NCBI GenBank assembly: GCA_033283265.1
Contig: JAWMQN010000001.1
Coordinates: 992,001 to 1,056,000, forward strand
Reading direction: 5' to 3'
Source of the DNA: Mangrovimicrobium sp033283265
GTDB lineage: Bacteria; Pseudomonadota; Gammaproteobacteria; Pseudomonadales; Halieaceae
DNA length: 64,000 nt
The notes under the pieces were generated by a model. The model was not told the DNA's origin and searched no databases. It was given only the letters and a program-made list of their open reading frames with translations. The position numbers and the translations under genes were made by a program. Shown one piece after another: positions 25,723 through 34,409 of this stretch (its first letter is position 1; the number at the start of each line of letters is the position of its first letter).

Positions 25723-27249
25723 TCAGCCGTCGATGATGCCGTCGCAATCGTCGTCTACACCGTCACTCCAGCGAGGGCCGCCCCGGTCCCTTGCGCCGGG
25801 ATTGATGGCGGGATCCGAATCGTCGCAGTCCCCGTTCTCGACACACCAGCCGTCGCCGTCGCTGTCAGTGCATGTGCCGCCGGTACCGGGGCATGCTGCA
25901 TCCCCGTCGCAATCGGGATCGGCGCAGTCCACGTGGCCGTCGAGATCGTTGTCCACCCCGTCAGTACACTGTTCCGGCTCGCCCGTGCCACCGTCCCCTG
26001 CCCCGAGGTATTGCGAAATTTCCGGGTAGTACCTGGCGAAGGCTCCATCGACAGTGGCATTGCTGAGCGCATCGCAGGAATCGTTGACGTTGAAGCCACA
26101 GGCGCCGCTCAACTGCCCCACGATCTCGGCGTTCGCGTTGAGGACCGGCGAGCCACTGCTGCCGCCCTCGGTGGCGCCGAAGGTATCCCGGCTGTAGATC
26201 CAGGCGCCGCGCGGCCAGGACCTGCAGGTCGTCGCAGTGGTGTCCACCACGTGTTCCGAGTAGGCCTGGGGGGCCGCCCCGGGGTGGCTGATCCGGTACA
26301 GGCTGGTTCCGTTGCTGTTGGCAACGGCCTGGTCGTTCCACCCCAGGTAGACGGAATCCTCAGGCGGGTTTTCGGCGAGGCGCAGCAGGGTGTAATCACC
26401 CGTGCGGTTGGTCGCGAGTATCGTGGAGCCGCTCGTATGGGAATTTGCGAGGGAAAGCCCGCAAGTGCTGGTGCCGTCGCAGGCTGACAGAGTGTAGTCG
26501 AAAAACGTCTCCAGGGAGCTGGCTTCCTGGCCCTTGCTGATACAGTGATTGGCGGTCAGCAGGTAGGGAATCTCCGACGCGGGGTCGCTGTCGGCAACGA
26601 GAGCACCACTGCAGGCGTAGAAATAGGCACCGGAGCGGTAGATCAGGCTGGCATAGGCATTGCGCGCAGCCTGGATATTGGGCGGCAATGTGGTGCACTC
26701 CGCGTTCTCGACGCAGCCCGCATTGAAGTCGCACAGGTTGCCGCCGAGGTTCAGCGCGCCGACACCGGCGACACGGGCCGATCCGCGAACCCTGAGCTCG
26801 TCGCCAACAAAGCTGTGCGTGTAACCATCCTCGCTGTACTCGCGGGCCTGCCCGCTCTCGTTGAACACCACGACGCTGCCCTGCACATGAGTCAGTTCCA
26901 GGCGAATGGCCGGCGCGCCGGGCACGTGGATGAGCAGGTCGCTATTCGGGGTGGAAACCGCCTTCCCCACACTGCGATACACACCGAAGCGGTAGCGACC
27001 GCTGAGATCCTTGCCGGGGTGCCTCAGTGTATCCAGTTCGGCGTCAGTCAGCTTGAGCGCAAACCTTTCCGTCTTGCGCGAAGCGGCGGCAAGACCTGCG
27101 TTGAGCGCGCTCATCTCGGCCTCGCGCTCGGCCCGGGACAAACCTTTTGTTGCAGCTTCCGGACCTTTCTGCGCGGCCAGGCTTGCCGGAGAGTAGGCCA
27201 CGGCGAGCACCAGCGCCGCGGCAGTGAAAAACACGTTAACAGGCCCCAT
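25723..27249 (-). CDS. Secreted lysyl-endopeptidase-like serine protease with calcium-binding C-terminus
   Basis: A 508-residue exported protein (signal peptide ending ASLAA). A propeptide-like region is followed by a trypsin-fold domain with catalytic His in LLTANHCIS (H235), Asp in RTGDYTLLRL (D285) and Ser in EGGSSGSPVLN (S365), the layout of Achromobacter protease I. Paired cysteines flank these. After the protease domain come Asp-rich repeats such as TDGVDNDLDGHVDC, CTDSDGDGWC, NGDCDDSDPAINPGA and SDGVDDDCDGIIDG, the MopE-like putative metal-binding motif. The protein ends there with no sorting tail. Start at 27249 is supported by GGGGAG. Confidence 0.9.
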   Translation of the reverse strand: MGPVNVFFTAAALVLAVAYSPASLAAQKGPEAATKGLSRAEREAEMSALNAGLAAASRKTERFALKLTDAELDTLRHPGKDLSGRYRFGVYRSVGKAVSTPNSDLLIHVPGAPAIRLELTHVQGSVVVFNESGQAREYSEDGYTHSFVGDELRVRGSARVAGVGALNLGGNLCDFNAGCVENAECTTLPPNIQAARNAYASLIYRSGAYFYACSGALVADSDPASEIPYLLTANHCISKGQEASSLETFFDYTLSACDGTSTCGLSLANSHTSGSTILATNRTGDYTLLRLAENPPEDSVYLGWNDQAVANSNGTSLYRISHPGAAPQAYSEHVVDTTATTCRSWPRGAWIYSRDTFGATEGGSSGSPVLNANAEIVGQLSGACGFNVNDSCDALSNATVDGAFARYYPEISQYLGAGDGGTGEPEQCTDGVDNDLDGHVDCADPDCDGDAACPGTGGTCTDSDGDGWCVENGDCDDSDPAINPGARDRGGPRWSDGVDDDCDGIIDG

Positions 27250-27420
27250 GTGATCTCCCCCTTTGTTATCTGGAAGGTATGGAGAAAAGCTTAGCAGAGT
27301 TCCCGCAATTGCCCAGATGGCAGCCGGGACCAGCCTGACCCAGCTGGCTGCAGGTACAATCGCCCGCCATCGCGGCGGTCGATGCACCGGCAGCCAACTG
27401 GCGGGCCGCCACCCGCACGC

Positions 27421-28296
27421 TCAGGGGGAATATTTCAACAACATCTCCTGGATGAAATCCGCCGCTACCTGGGTGTCAGTGCGGTAATTGAAGTCATTCC
27501 CCACGCAGTAGCCGTTCTTGGCTATGCCGAAGGAGGTGACCGCGACCAGCAGGTTGCTGTCCTTGAAGAAGGTCGGGCCACCGCTGTCGCCGTAGCAGCT
27601 GCCACCGCCCTTGCCCGGGTTGTTGGAGAATCTCGCCGAGGCCAGGCCGTAGCCGCTGAACTGGCTGTTCAGCTCGATCAGCTTCACGCTGCCCTGCTGC
27701 TTGACGTAGTCGTCGGCGTAGAACACCGGCGCCGGCACCGGGGGCTCATCCAGTTGTACCGGGCCGGCAAGAAAGGCCTGCAGGCCGTAACCCACAGTGG
27801 TGAACCACTGTTTGTCCCTGCCCTTCAGGCCGGCGAGAAATCCAACCCCGGGGACCTCGGCAAATCCCCCCGGGGGATAGACCGGGGTGGTCAGCACGAC
27901 CACGCCGATGTCGTAGGTAATCGGGAAGGTGGCGTAGTCATCCCATTCCGGGTGGGCCTCAACGGTCGCTGCCAGGATCCACTTGGCGTCGAACCAGGCC
28001 TGCAGGTCGGGGTAATCGCCGATGTCACCGATCGCGTCATCGTCGAAGCGAACGTAGGTCAGCAGGTTGGGCAGCCCCTCGGTTTCGACACAATGGCCCG
28101 CGGTGAGCATTACCGTGGGCGATATCAGGGTACCGGTACAGCTGAAGAAACCGATGCCTGTTCCATCGACGAAGAGCAAGGTGCCGACGTTGGGATGGGC
28201 GCCGTTGGCGGGCTCCCCCCAGGTGACTGCATTGGCGCCAGCGGGCAGGAGCGCAGCAAGCGCTGCCAGGATTAGAGCTCGGACGGGTGCGTTCAT
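27421..28296 (-). CDS. Secreted trypsin-like serine protease
   Basis: A 291-residue protein with a signal peptide (ending PAGANA). It has the chymotrypsin-family triad: His in MLTAGHCVE, Asp in TYDIGVVVL and Ser in CYGDSGGPTF. The specificity region contains insertions and two Cys pairs. It is on the same strand as the calcium-binding protease 171 bases downstream but probably has its own promoter. Substrates are unknown. Confidence 0.92.
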   Translation of the reverse strand: MNAPVRALILAALAALLPAGANAVTWGEPANGAHPNVGTLLFVDGTGIGFFSCTGTLISPTVMLTAGHCVETEGLPNLLTYVRFDDDAIGDIGDYPDLQAWFDAKWILAATVEAHPEWDDYATFPITYDIGVVVLTTPVYPPGGFAEVPGVGFLAGLKGRDKQWFTTVGYGLQAFLAGPVQLDEPPVPAPVFYADDYVKQQGSVKLIELNSQFSGYGLASARFSNNPGKGGGSCYGDSGGPTFFKDSNLLVAVTSFGIAKNGYCVGNDFNYRTDTQVAADFIQEMLLKYSP

Positions 28297-28576
28297 GTTT
28301 CACCTCGGAATTGTTGTGCGGGACTGTGCTGTGTGCGTACCTGGAGAAGCGGGTGCGGTGGAAAACATTCGACGCTGCGAGAATGCGGCCTTGTTGTTTC
28401 GCCCTCTGCGCAGCCAAGTCGGCGCCCGCCATATACAACTTAGCTCAGGGGGAGAAATGCAAAAAACCGTATAGAAATATCAACTACGCTTTTTAGATTG
28501 TTCTGCTACTAAGAAGAGGAGTCGCCGTTGGCGTACCGCAGCGCCCGGTCGCTGCCCGGAAGGTGGCGTCGGCCTC

Positions 28577-28957
28577 CTACCGCCATTCGTTGGCATTCTC
28601 GGCGAACTTTGCCGAGGCGTTTTTCACCACGCAAAACCGCTGCCCGGTCGGCGCCTGCATCACCCACCAGCTGCTTACCCTGGCCACTTTCCTCGCGCCC
28701 AGGGCTTCGAGGCGCCGGACTTCGGCTTCCACGTCATCGGTTTCGATATCGAGGTGAACCCGGCTAGCGTGGTCGACCTTCTGCACCTCGATGTGCAGCG
28801 CGTCATGGGGATCGAGGAGCCGCACGTAGTTGTCGCCCTCCTCACCGGGCAGGGCTCGAGATTGCATGCCCAGCGCCTGGCTCCAGAAGTCAGCGGCGCG
28901 GCGCAGATCCGTCGTGTTGCAATCGATGATGAAACCGGCCAGTTTGCTCCTGTGCAT
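28577..28957 (-). CDS. VOC-superfamily (glyoxalase-like) protein
   Basis: A 126-residue protein with the vicinal-oxygen-chelate beta-alpha-beta-beta-beta pattern: HRSKLAGFIIDCNTTDLRRAADFWSQALGM, LHIEVQKVDHASRVHLDIETDD and MQAPTGQRFCVV. The start at 28957 has GGGAGGA 6 bases upstream. It lies 20 bases behind the enoyl-CoA hydratase gene on the same strand, so the two likely form an operon. The metal ligands are only partly conserved; it may be a lyase or a non-enzymatic binder. Confidence 0.87.
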   Translation of the reverse strand: MHRSKLAGFIIDCNTTDLRRAADFWSQALGMQSRALPGEEGDNYVRLLDPHDALHIEVQKVDHASRVHLDIETDDVEAEVRRLEALGARKVARVSSWWVMQAPTGQRFCVVKNASAKFAENANEWR

Positions 28958-28977
28958 GCAGTCCTCCCGCACCTCGC

Positions 28978-29865
28978 TTAACTGAAATCAGGCTCCTGCC
29001 ACCAGGGATAATAGTCCGGCATCCCGGTGGACACCCGCTCCGGGAAATCCGGCGGGCGCTTTTCCAGAAAAGACTTCACCCCTTCGACCATGTCCGCGCT
29101 GCGCCCGCGGGCCAGCATGCCCCGGCTTTCTATCCGGTGCGCCTCGATGGGGTGTGTCATCGACAGGCCCTGCCACATTGCCTGCCGCGTCAGCGCGACA
29201 GACACCGGGGCGCTGTTGGCGATCAACTGCTGCGCCAGCGCCCGGGCCGCCGGCAACAGTTCCTCCGGTTCATGCAGGGAGGTGACCAGGCCGGACGAGA
29301 GAAGTTCGCCAGCCTCGACCATCCGCCCGCTCATGCTCCACTCCAGCGCCCGGGAAATGCCCACCAGCCGCGGCAGGAAGAAGGAGGAACAGCCCTCGGG
29401 CACCATGCCCCGGCGGCAGAACACGAAGCCGTAGCGGGCCCCGGTGCTGGCGAGGCGCAGGTCCATGGCCAGGGTCATGGTTGCGCCGAGCCCGGCCGCG
29501 GCCCCGTTGATGGCGCCGATGACCGGCTTGAGCATGCGATAGAGACGCAGGGAAATCCTGCCGCCGTCGTCCCGGGCGGCCTCGGCCCCGTAATCGAAGC
29601 TGCCGTCCGGGCGCAGCAGGTCAGCTGCGTCGGGGGCGGTGAAACTCTCCGCACCGCGCGACAGGTCGGCGCCCGCGCAAAAGGCGCGCCCCGCCCCGGT
29701 AACGATCACCGCGCGGACCTCATCGTCGCCATCAGCCTGGTCCAGCGCAGCGAGGATCTCGTGGATCATGGCGCGGTTGACCGCGTTCAGTGTGTCCGGG
29801 CGATTGAGCGTGATGGTGGCGATCGAATCTTCGACTGCCAAATGGATATGCGTGTAGCTGCTCAT
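28978..29865 (-). CDS. Enoyl-CoA hydratase/isomerase
   Basis: A 295-residue crotonase-fold protein. Oxyanion-hole segments are FCAGADLSRG and INGAAAGLGATMTLAMDLRLA, and the catalytic region is FVFCRRGMVPEGCSSFFLPRLVG, where the first Glu of classical hydratases is replaced by the RGMVPE form seen in many hydratase-isomerases. A 35-residue insertion sits after the first oxyanion loop. It is the first gene of a pair with a VOC protein and probably acts on a CoA thioester in beta-oxidation or side-chain degradation. Confidence 0.92.
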   Translation of the reverse strand: MSSYTHIHLAVEDSIATITLNRPDTLNAVNRAMIHEILAALDQADGDDEVRAVIVTGAGRAFCAGADLSRGAESFTAPDAADLLRPDGSFDYGAEAARDDGGRISLRLYRMLKPVIGAINGAAAGLGATMTLAMDLRLASTGARYGFVFCRRGMVPEGCSSFFLPRLVGISRALEWSMSGRMVEAGELLSSGLVTSLHEPEELLPAARALAQQLIANSAPVSVALTRQAMWQGLSMTHPIEAHRIESRGMLARGRSADMVEGVKSFLEKRPPDFPERVSTGMPDYYPWWQEPDFS

Positions 29866-29978
29866 GGATTGGTCACGTGCTTGCCGGGAAGTAAGTGAAC
29901 AGTTTAACGAAACTCCGGCCGCGGGCAGACCACACCGCCGGCAATTCGTTTAGCGCCGGCCCCGGCAGCCTCCGCCCT

Positions 29979-30521
29979 TCACAGCGGCGCTGCCTGCTCG
30001 CCCGGTTGCCACGCGCTGGCGCGCTCGGCCAGGTCCTTGAGGAAAGGCCCCTTGTGGTAGGAGTAACTCAGGAACATTGCATCGCCCGCGTTGACCGCGG
30101 CCTGCTTGGCTTCCGAATAGCGCTTGACCTCGTCGGGGTGGGAGCGCAGGAAATCACGCACCTGGGTGAAGTAACACCAGCGCTCGCCCTTGTAGACGAC
30201 GATCACCACGTTGAAATTCACTTCCCCGCGCTGCCTCAGGTAAACCCTGCCCGGCAGCAGCGCCTCGCCGAAGTTCTGGTAGCCGAGCCGCTCCACCTGT
30301 TGCGCAACGGCGTGCGCCTGGGCCATGTCGTCGACCCCCACCAGCAGGTCGACCACCGGTTTGCCCGCCATGCCGGGCACCGAGGTACTGCCGAAATGTT
30401 CGATACGGCGCACCTTGGCCGCAATGCCGGCGCTGATCCGCTTGGCCTCCTCGCGAAACAGCTTCGGCCATTCCGGGTCGTAGTCCACCACCTTGATCGG
30501 TTCGTCGATATCAGTATTCAT
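29979..30521 (-). CDS. GrpB-family (UPF0157) protein
   Basis: A 180-residue protein carrying the GrpB core: VVDYDPEWPKLFREE, RRIEHFGSTSVPGMAGKPVVDLLVGV and VYLRQRGEVNFNVVIVV. The GSTSVPGMxxKPxxDL motif is that of a nucleotidyltransferase-like fold. GrpB proteins are widespread; for one plant-like branch dephospho-CoA kinase fusion is known, but the activity of stand-alone members is not settled. It sits alone on the minus strand. Confidence 0.9.
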   Translation of the reverse strand: MNTDIDEPIKVVDYDPEWPKLFREEAKRISAGIAAKVRRIEHFGSTSVPGMAGKPVVDLLVGVDDMAQAHAVAQQVERLGYQNFGEALLPGRVYLRQRGEVNFNVVIVVYKGERWCYFTQVRDFLRSHPDEVKRYSEAKQAAVNAGDAMFLSYSYHKGPFLKDLAERASAWQPGEQAAPL

Positions 30522-30649
30522 ACCCTGTTTCCTTATTATTCTCGGCGGTATCCCGGCGGATGCCTGCCGCTTTTACCCACTGCGCAGCAGTCTGTGCCGG
30601 GCGGGGACAGGTGGGCTATCCCCGGCCCTGCAAACCCCTGGCAGGGTGG

Positions 30650-32662
30650 TCACAAACCGTCGATGTCGATTGCCGGCAACTCACCCGCGGGTTCGAAGCC
30701 GAGTACCTTGCCGTAGAAATATAACTCAGCTTCCAGTGCGCGAATACGGTTCTCCGCCCGGCGAAAGCCGTGCCCCTCGCCCTCGAAGGCCAGGTAGGCG
30801 GTGGGGACGCCGCGGGCCTTCAGCGCCGCGTAGATACGCTCGGACTGGTTCGGCGGCACGACCTTGTCGTCCAGCCCCTGCAGCAGGATCAGTGGCGCCT
30901 GGAATCCCTCCAGGTGATTGATCGGCGAACGCTCTGCGTAGACCTGCTTCTGCGCGGGATAGGGCCCGACCAGCTGGTCGAGGTAGCGCGACTCGAACTT
31001 GTGCGTCTCCAGGGCCAGGGCTTCCATGTCGCTGACGCCGAAGTAGCTCGCCCCTGCACTGAAGGTGTCGTAGAAGGCGTGTGCCGCCAGCGTGGTAAAT
31101 CCGCCGGCGCTGCCGCCGCGAATGATCAGCCGCTGCGGGTCGGCCAGGCCCTGTGCGGCGGCCCAGCGCGCGCCGTACACGGCGTCCTCGACATCGACCA
31201 CGCCCCACTCCCCGTACAGCGCCCGACGGTAGTTGGTGCCGTAGCCGCTGCTGCCGCGGTAGTTGATGTCGAGGATGGCGAAGCCGCGGCTGGTCCAGTA
31301 CACGTTGCTCATGGAGAATGAGGGCACCGTGGATGAGGTCGGCCCGCCGTGCACCTCGATCAGCAGTGGGGGCGCGGTTCCCCCGGGCGCCTGGACATCC
31401 GGGTTGGTCGGCGGGTAGTAGATCCCGTAGGCGGTGGCACCACTCGCCGTGGGATAACTCACCGGCACTGCCCGCGGCACCCACTCCGGGGAGATGCTGG
31501 TATCCGACGCCTTGCGAATCTGCTCCGTCTGGCCGTCCGCCAGGGAGACGGAAAGCAACTCGGTGGGCGCCGTCTGCCGCCCCTGGATCAGGTAGAGGGT
31601 CTCGCCCGCCGCGAGCATGTCGCCGACGTAGGCGGTATCCAGGTCCAGCGGCTGTGAGCTGGCCTTCGCCGGATCGATGAGCTGCACCTGCTGGCTGCCG
31701 TCGATGACCACCAGCGCCGCAATCCGGCCATCGCCCAGCAGCTGGTAGTAGCGGTTGCCGATGGTCCAGGCGGGCTCGCCAATCTCGACCGTCTCCAGGC
31801 CAGTGGGCAGCGCGGTAAACTGCTCCCCCTCGACGCGGTACAGGGACCACCAGTTGGAGCGATCGCTGATCGCGTAGAGCGTGTTCTGTGCATCCCACTG
31901 CGGGTCCATCACCGACTCGGCGCGGCCGGGGTTCTGCGCCTGGGCCTTGAAGTTACCCTGGGCGTCGAAGCGGCCGACCCACAGGGTGGTGGCATCCCAG
32001 GGCAGGTTGGGGTGATCCCAGGAAACGAAGGCAATCGAGCGGCCGTCGGGCGACAGGCTGGCGGCGGAGACGAAGTCCGCATCACCGAACAGGACCTCGC
32101 CCTCGTGGACACCCGAGAGCGGTACGCCGACCAGGGTATTGGCGGCTTCCCCTTCACCGCGGTGATCCTCGCGGATGCACACAAGGCGGCTGCGCGGGCC
32201 GTCGTACACGCAGGCGCCGTAGCGCAGGTCGGCCTCGGGGGTGATGGCGACGGGCGCCTCGCCGGGCACCATGCGGTAGAGGCGCTGGTCATCGAAATTG
32301 CTGAACCAGACCGTGCCCCCGGCCGCCAGGAAGGAGCGCCCGCCGTACTCCTGCACCCGGGTGCGCGCGTTGAATTCCGCCGGGAGGATTTCCTCCGGCT
32401 CGCCGCCGGGCCGCCAGCGCATGAGGGTGGTGCGGCCCTTTTCCTCGGGGCGGCTCTCCGCCCAGTAGAGGTAGCCGCCATCGGCGTCGAGATTTACCAG
32501 CCCCCTGCCGCCGGCTACGGTGGAGGCCGCGGAGACCGGCGTGGGCCACTCCCCGTAGGGAATGACCGGCTTGCTGGCGGCGGGCGTACTGCTGTTGAAC
32601 TGGCAGGCGGCAAGCAGGCAGCAAAGGGTGGCCAGCGGGGCCCGGGTGAAGGGAATCGGCAT
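30650..32662 (-). CDS. S9-family (prolyl oligopeptidase) serine peptidase lipoprotein
   Basis: About 670 residues. The ATG at 32662 is preceded by GGAAGG, better than the in-frame ATG five codons upstream. The N-terminus has a lipobox (LATLCCLLAACQ), so a periplasmic or outer-membrane lipoprotein is predicted. An N-terminal beta-propeller is followed by an alpha/beta hydrolase domain with nucleophile in RGGSAGGFTT, Asp in QGLDDKVVPP and His in EGEGHGFRRAE. It likely cleaves peptides after Ala or Pro. Confidence 0.93.
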   Translation of the reverse strand: MPIPFTRAPLATLCCLLAACQFNSSTPAASKPVIPYGEWPTPVSAASTVAGGRGLVNLDADGGYLYWAESRPEEKGRTTLMRWRPGGEPEEILPAEFNARTRVQEYGGRSFLAAGGTVWFSNFDDQRLYRMVPGEAPVAITPEADLRYGACVYDGPRSRLVCIREDHRGEGEAANTLVGVPLSGVHEGEVLFGDADFVSAASLSPDGRSIAFVSWDHPNLPWDATTLWVGRFDAQGNFKAQAQNPGRAESVMDPQWDAQNTLYAISDRSNWWSLYRVEGEQFTALPTGLETVEIGEPAWTIGNRYYQLLGDGRIAALVVIDGSQQVQLIDPAKASSQPLDLDTAYVGDMLAAGETLYLIQGRQTAPTELLSVSLADGQTEQIRKASDTSISPEWVPRAVPVSYPTASGATAYGIYYPPTNPDVQAPGGTAPPLLIEVHGGPTSSTVPSFSMSNVYWTSRGFAILDINYRGSSGYGTNYRRALYGEWGVVDVEDAVYGARWAAAQGLADPQRLIIRGGSAGGFTTLAAHAFYDTFSAGASYFGVSDMEALALETHKFESRYLDQLVGPYPAQKQVYAERSPINHLEGFQAPLILLQGLDDKVVPPNQSERIYAALKARGVPTAYLAFEGEGHGFRRAENRIRALEAELYFYGKVLGFEPAGELPAIDIDGL

Positions 32663-32761
32663 GGTTACACCTTCCATTGGTCAGTTAAACCAGCAGGCGA
32701 CCACACCCGGCGCCGCAGCTGTGTTGAAATTATGCCTCTACAGCGTAGCCCAACTTCAGGC

Positions 32762-34171
32762 TCACGGCGCCAGTAGCCGGTTGACGCTCTGCGCCGCCAG
32801 GCTGGCCAGCCGCTTGTGCCAGCTGCCCGCCCTGCCGCCGCCGAGCACCGACTCCTCCCAGCCGTAAATGCTCCAGGCCGCCTTGAAGCCCAGCCAGCGC
32901 AGCGGCTCTGGCTCCCAGCGGGCCAGGCGGCTGGCTGCGCTGCCGCGAAAGACCCAGGGCAGGCGGGTGCACAGCGTGTCCTGTTCGAGGATCAGTTCGG
33001 CGAGGGTCTGGCCGAAGAGGAAGGCGGCGCCGACCCCCTCCCCGGTGTAGCCGCCGGCGGTGCCCTGCCCGCTCGCCGGGTCGAAGACCACGTGGGGGGC
33101 GAAGCGGCGGGCGATGCCCAGCGTCCCGCCCCAGGCGTGGGTAAAGTCCACCTGTTCGAGCACCGGGAAAAATGTTCGGGCCAGCCGGCGGCGGGTCTCG
33201 AAGGCGGGATCATCCGCGGCAAAGTGGCTGATGGGTTGGCCGCCGAAGCGATAGTTGCCGCGGGCGCCGAACACCAGGCGATCATCGCGGGTGCGCTGTA
33301 CATAGGTGGCCAGCCGGCTATAGTCCGACAGCACCGGGCGGCCCGCGAGGCCGATTTCCTCCCAGAGCGCGGCTGACAGCGGTTCAGTCGCGACCATGCC
33401 GCTCTGGAAGGGCAGGATGTAGGGCCGGCCGCTGTCGGTGTCTGCGCCGTAGCCCTCCAGCGCGGAGATGACCACGGGCGCGCGAACACGACCCTGCGCG
33501 GTGGCGAGCTCGCCCGGGGCAGAGGCGACCACCCGGCTGGCCTCGCAGATCCGCACGCCGAGCCCCTCGACCACCGCGGCCAGCCCGGCGACCAGCTTCG
33601 CCGGCTGGATGGCGGCGACATGCGGTGTGTAGATCGCCCCGCGCCCGCCGCTGACCCGGGCGCGCTGCTGCAACTCCCCGGCGTCCAGCCAGCGGTAGTC
33701 CTCCTCGCCATGGCCCGCGGCGCGCAGGCCGTCGAGGTGGGCGCGGGCCATGTCCAGCTGCTCCGGGTAGCGGGCGGCGGCGAAGATCGCCCCGCCGTGG
33801 GCGAAGTCGCAGTCGATGCCCTCGCGCGCGAACACGGCCCCGGCCCGGGCGGGAATGCCGTGCACCTCGCTGTAGCCGAGGGCGCGCAGGTCCGGGTCGC
33901 AGGGAGCGAGATAGCTGTCCAGCCCGGCAATCTCCCCCATCAGCCAGCCGCCGTTGCGGCCGGAGGCGCCGAAGCCCACGTGTTCGGCCTCGAGCATGGC
34001 GATGGACAGCTCCGGCCTGAGCTGCTTCAGGTGGTAGGCCGTCCACAGGCCCGTGTAGCCGGCGCCGGCGATGGCGACGTCCACATCGAGGTCCTGCTGC
34101 AGGGCTGGCCGGGTGCGGATGCCGGCAGCGAGCGTGTCAAACCAGTAACACTGGCGCAAGTCGTCGTGCAT
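32762..34171 (-). CDS. FAD-dependent oxidoreductase of the DAO (PuuB-like) family
   Basis: A 469-residue flavoprotein with dinucleotide-binding motif VAIAGAGYTGLWTAYHL near the N-terminus and the FAD-contacting ASGRNGGWLMGEIAGLD. The C-terminal part contains WGGTLGIARRFAPHV and GYTGEGVGAAFLFGQ, typical of gamma-glutamylputrescine or glycine oxidase relatives. Amine oxidation is the likely reaction. A polyamine link to the decarboxylase and homospermidine genes at 37-41 kb is possible but they are not in one operon. Confidence 0.9.
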   Translation of the reverse strand: MHDDLRQCYWFDTLAAGIRTRPALQQDLDVDVAIAGAGYTGLWTAYHLKQLRPELSIAMLEAEHVGFGASGRNGGWLMGEIAGLDSYLAPCDPDLRALGYSEVHGIPARAGAVFAREGIDCDFAHGGAIFAAARYPEQLDMARAHLDGLRAAGHGEEDYRWLDAGELQQRARVSGGRGAIYTPHVAAIQPAKLVAGLAAVVEGLGVRICEASRVVASAPGELATAQGRVRAPVVISALEGYGADTDSGRPYILPFQSGMVATEPLSAALWEEIGLAGRPVLSDYSRLATYVQRTRDDRLVFGARGNYRFGGQPISHFAADDPAFETRRRLARTFFPVLEQVDFTHAWGGTLGIARRFAPHVVFDPASGQGTAGGYTGEGVGAAFLFGQTLAELILEQDTLCTRLPWVFRGSAASRLARWEPEPLRWLGFKAAWSIYGWEESVLGGGRAGSWHKRLASLAAQSVNRLLAP

Positions 34172-34409
34172 GATCTTCTTTCAGGGAAACTTCGCGGCCA
34201 GTTTACCCAATTCGCCAGGGCAGGCCGCGTGATTTGCTCGCCCGGTCGTGATTGCTGCCGCACCCCTGCTCGGCCTGGCCGCGCGGCGGCACTATCCGCA
34301 TCGAGCGCCTGGGCGAGCCCGGCCCGGCGGACAGTTTGCCATCCACACGCTCGCGATTCGGGTAAACTGCCGGCTGGAATTTACTGGCGGATGCCGGAGC
34401 GAACAGACC

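Noticed and set aside
28430..28500. tRNA-like D-arm sequence (TAGCTCAGGGGGAG)
   Set aside because: No matching acceptor stem, anticodon stem or T-loop (GTTCGA) follows at the right distance.
30522..30649. Possible small gene between GrpB and the S9 peptidase
   Set aside because: No frame with start and codon bias; it looks like a promoter and leader region.
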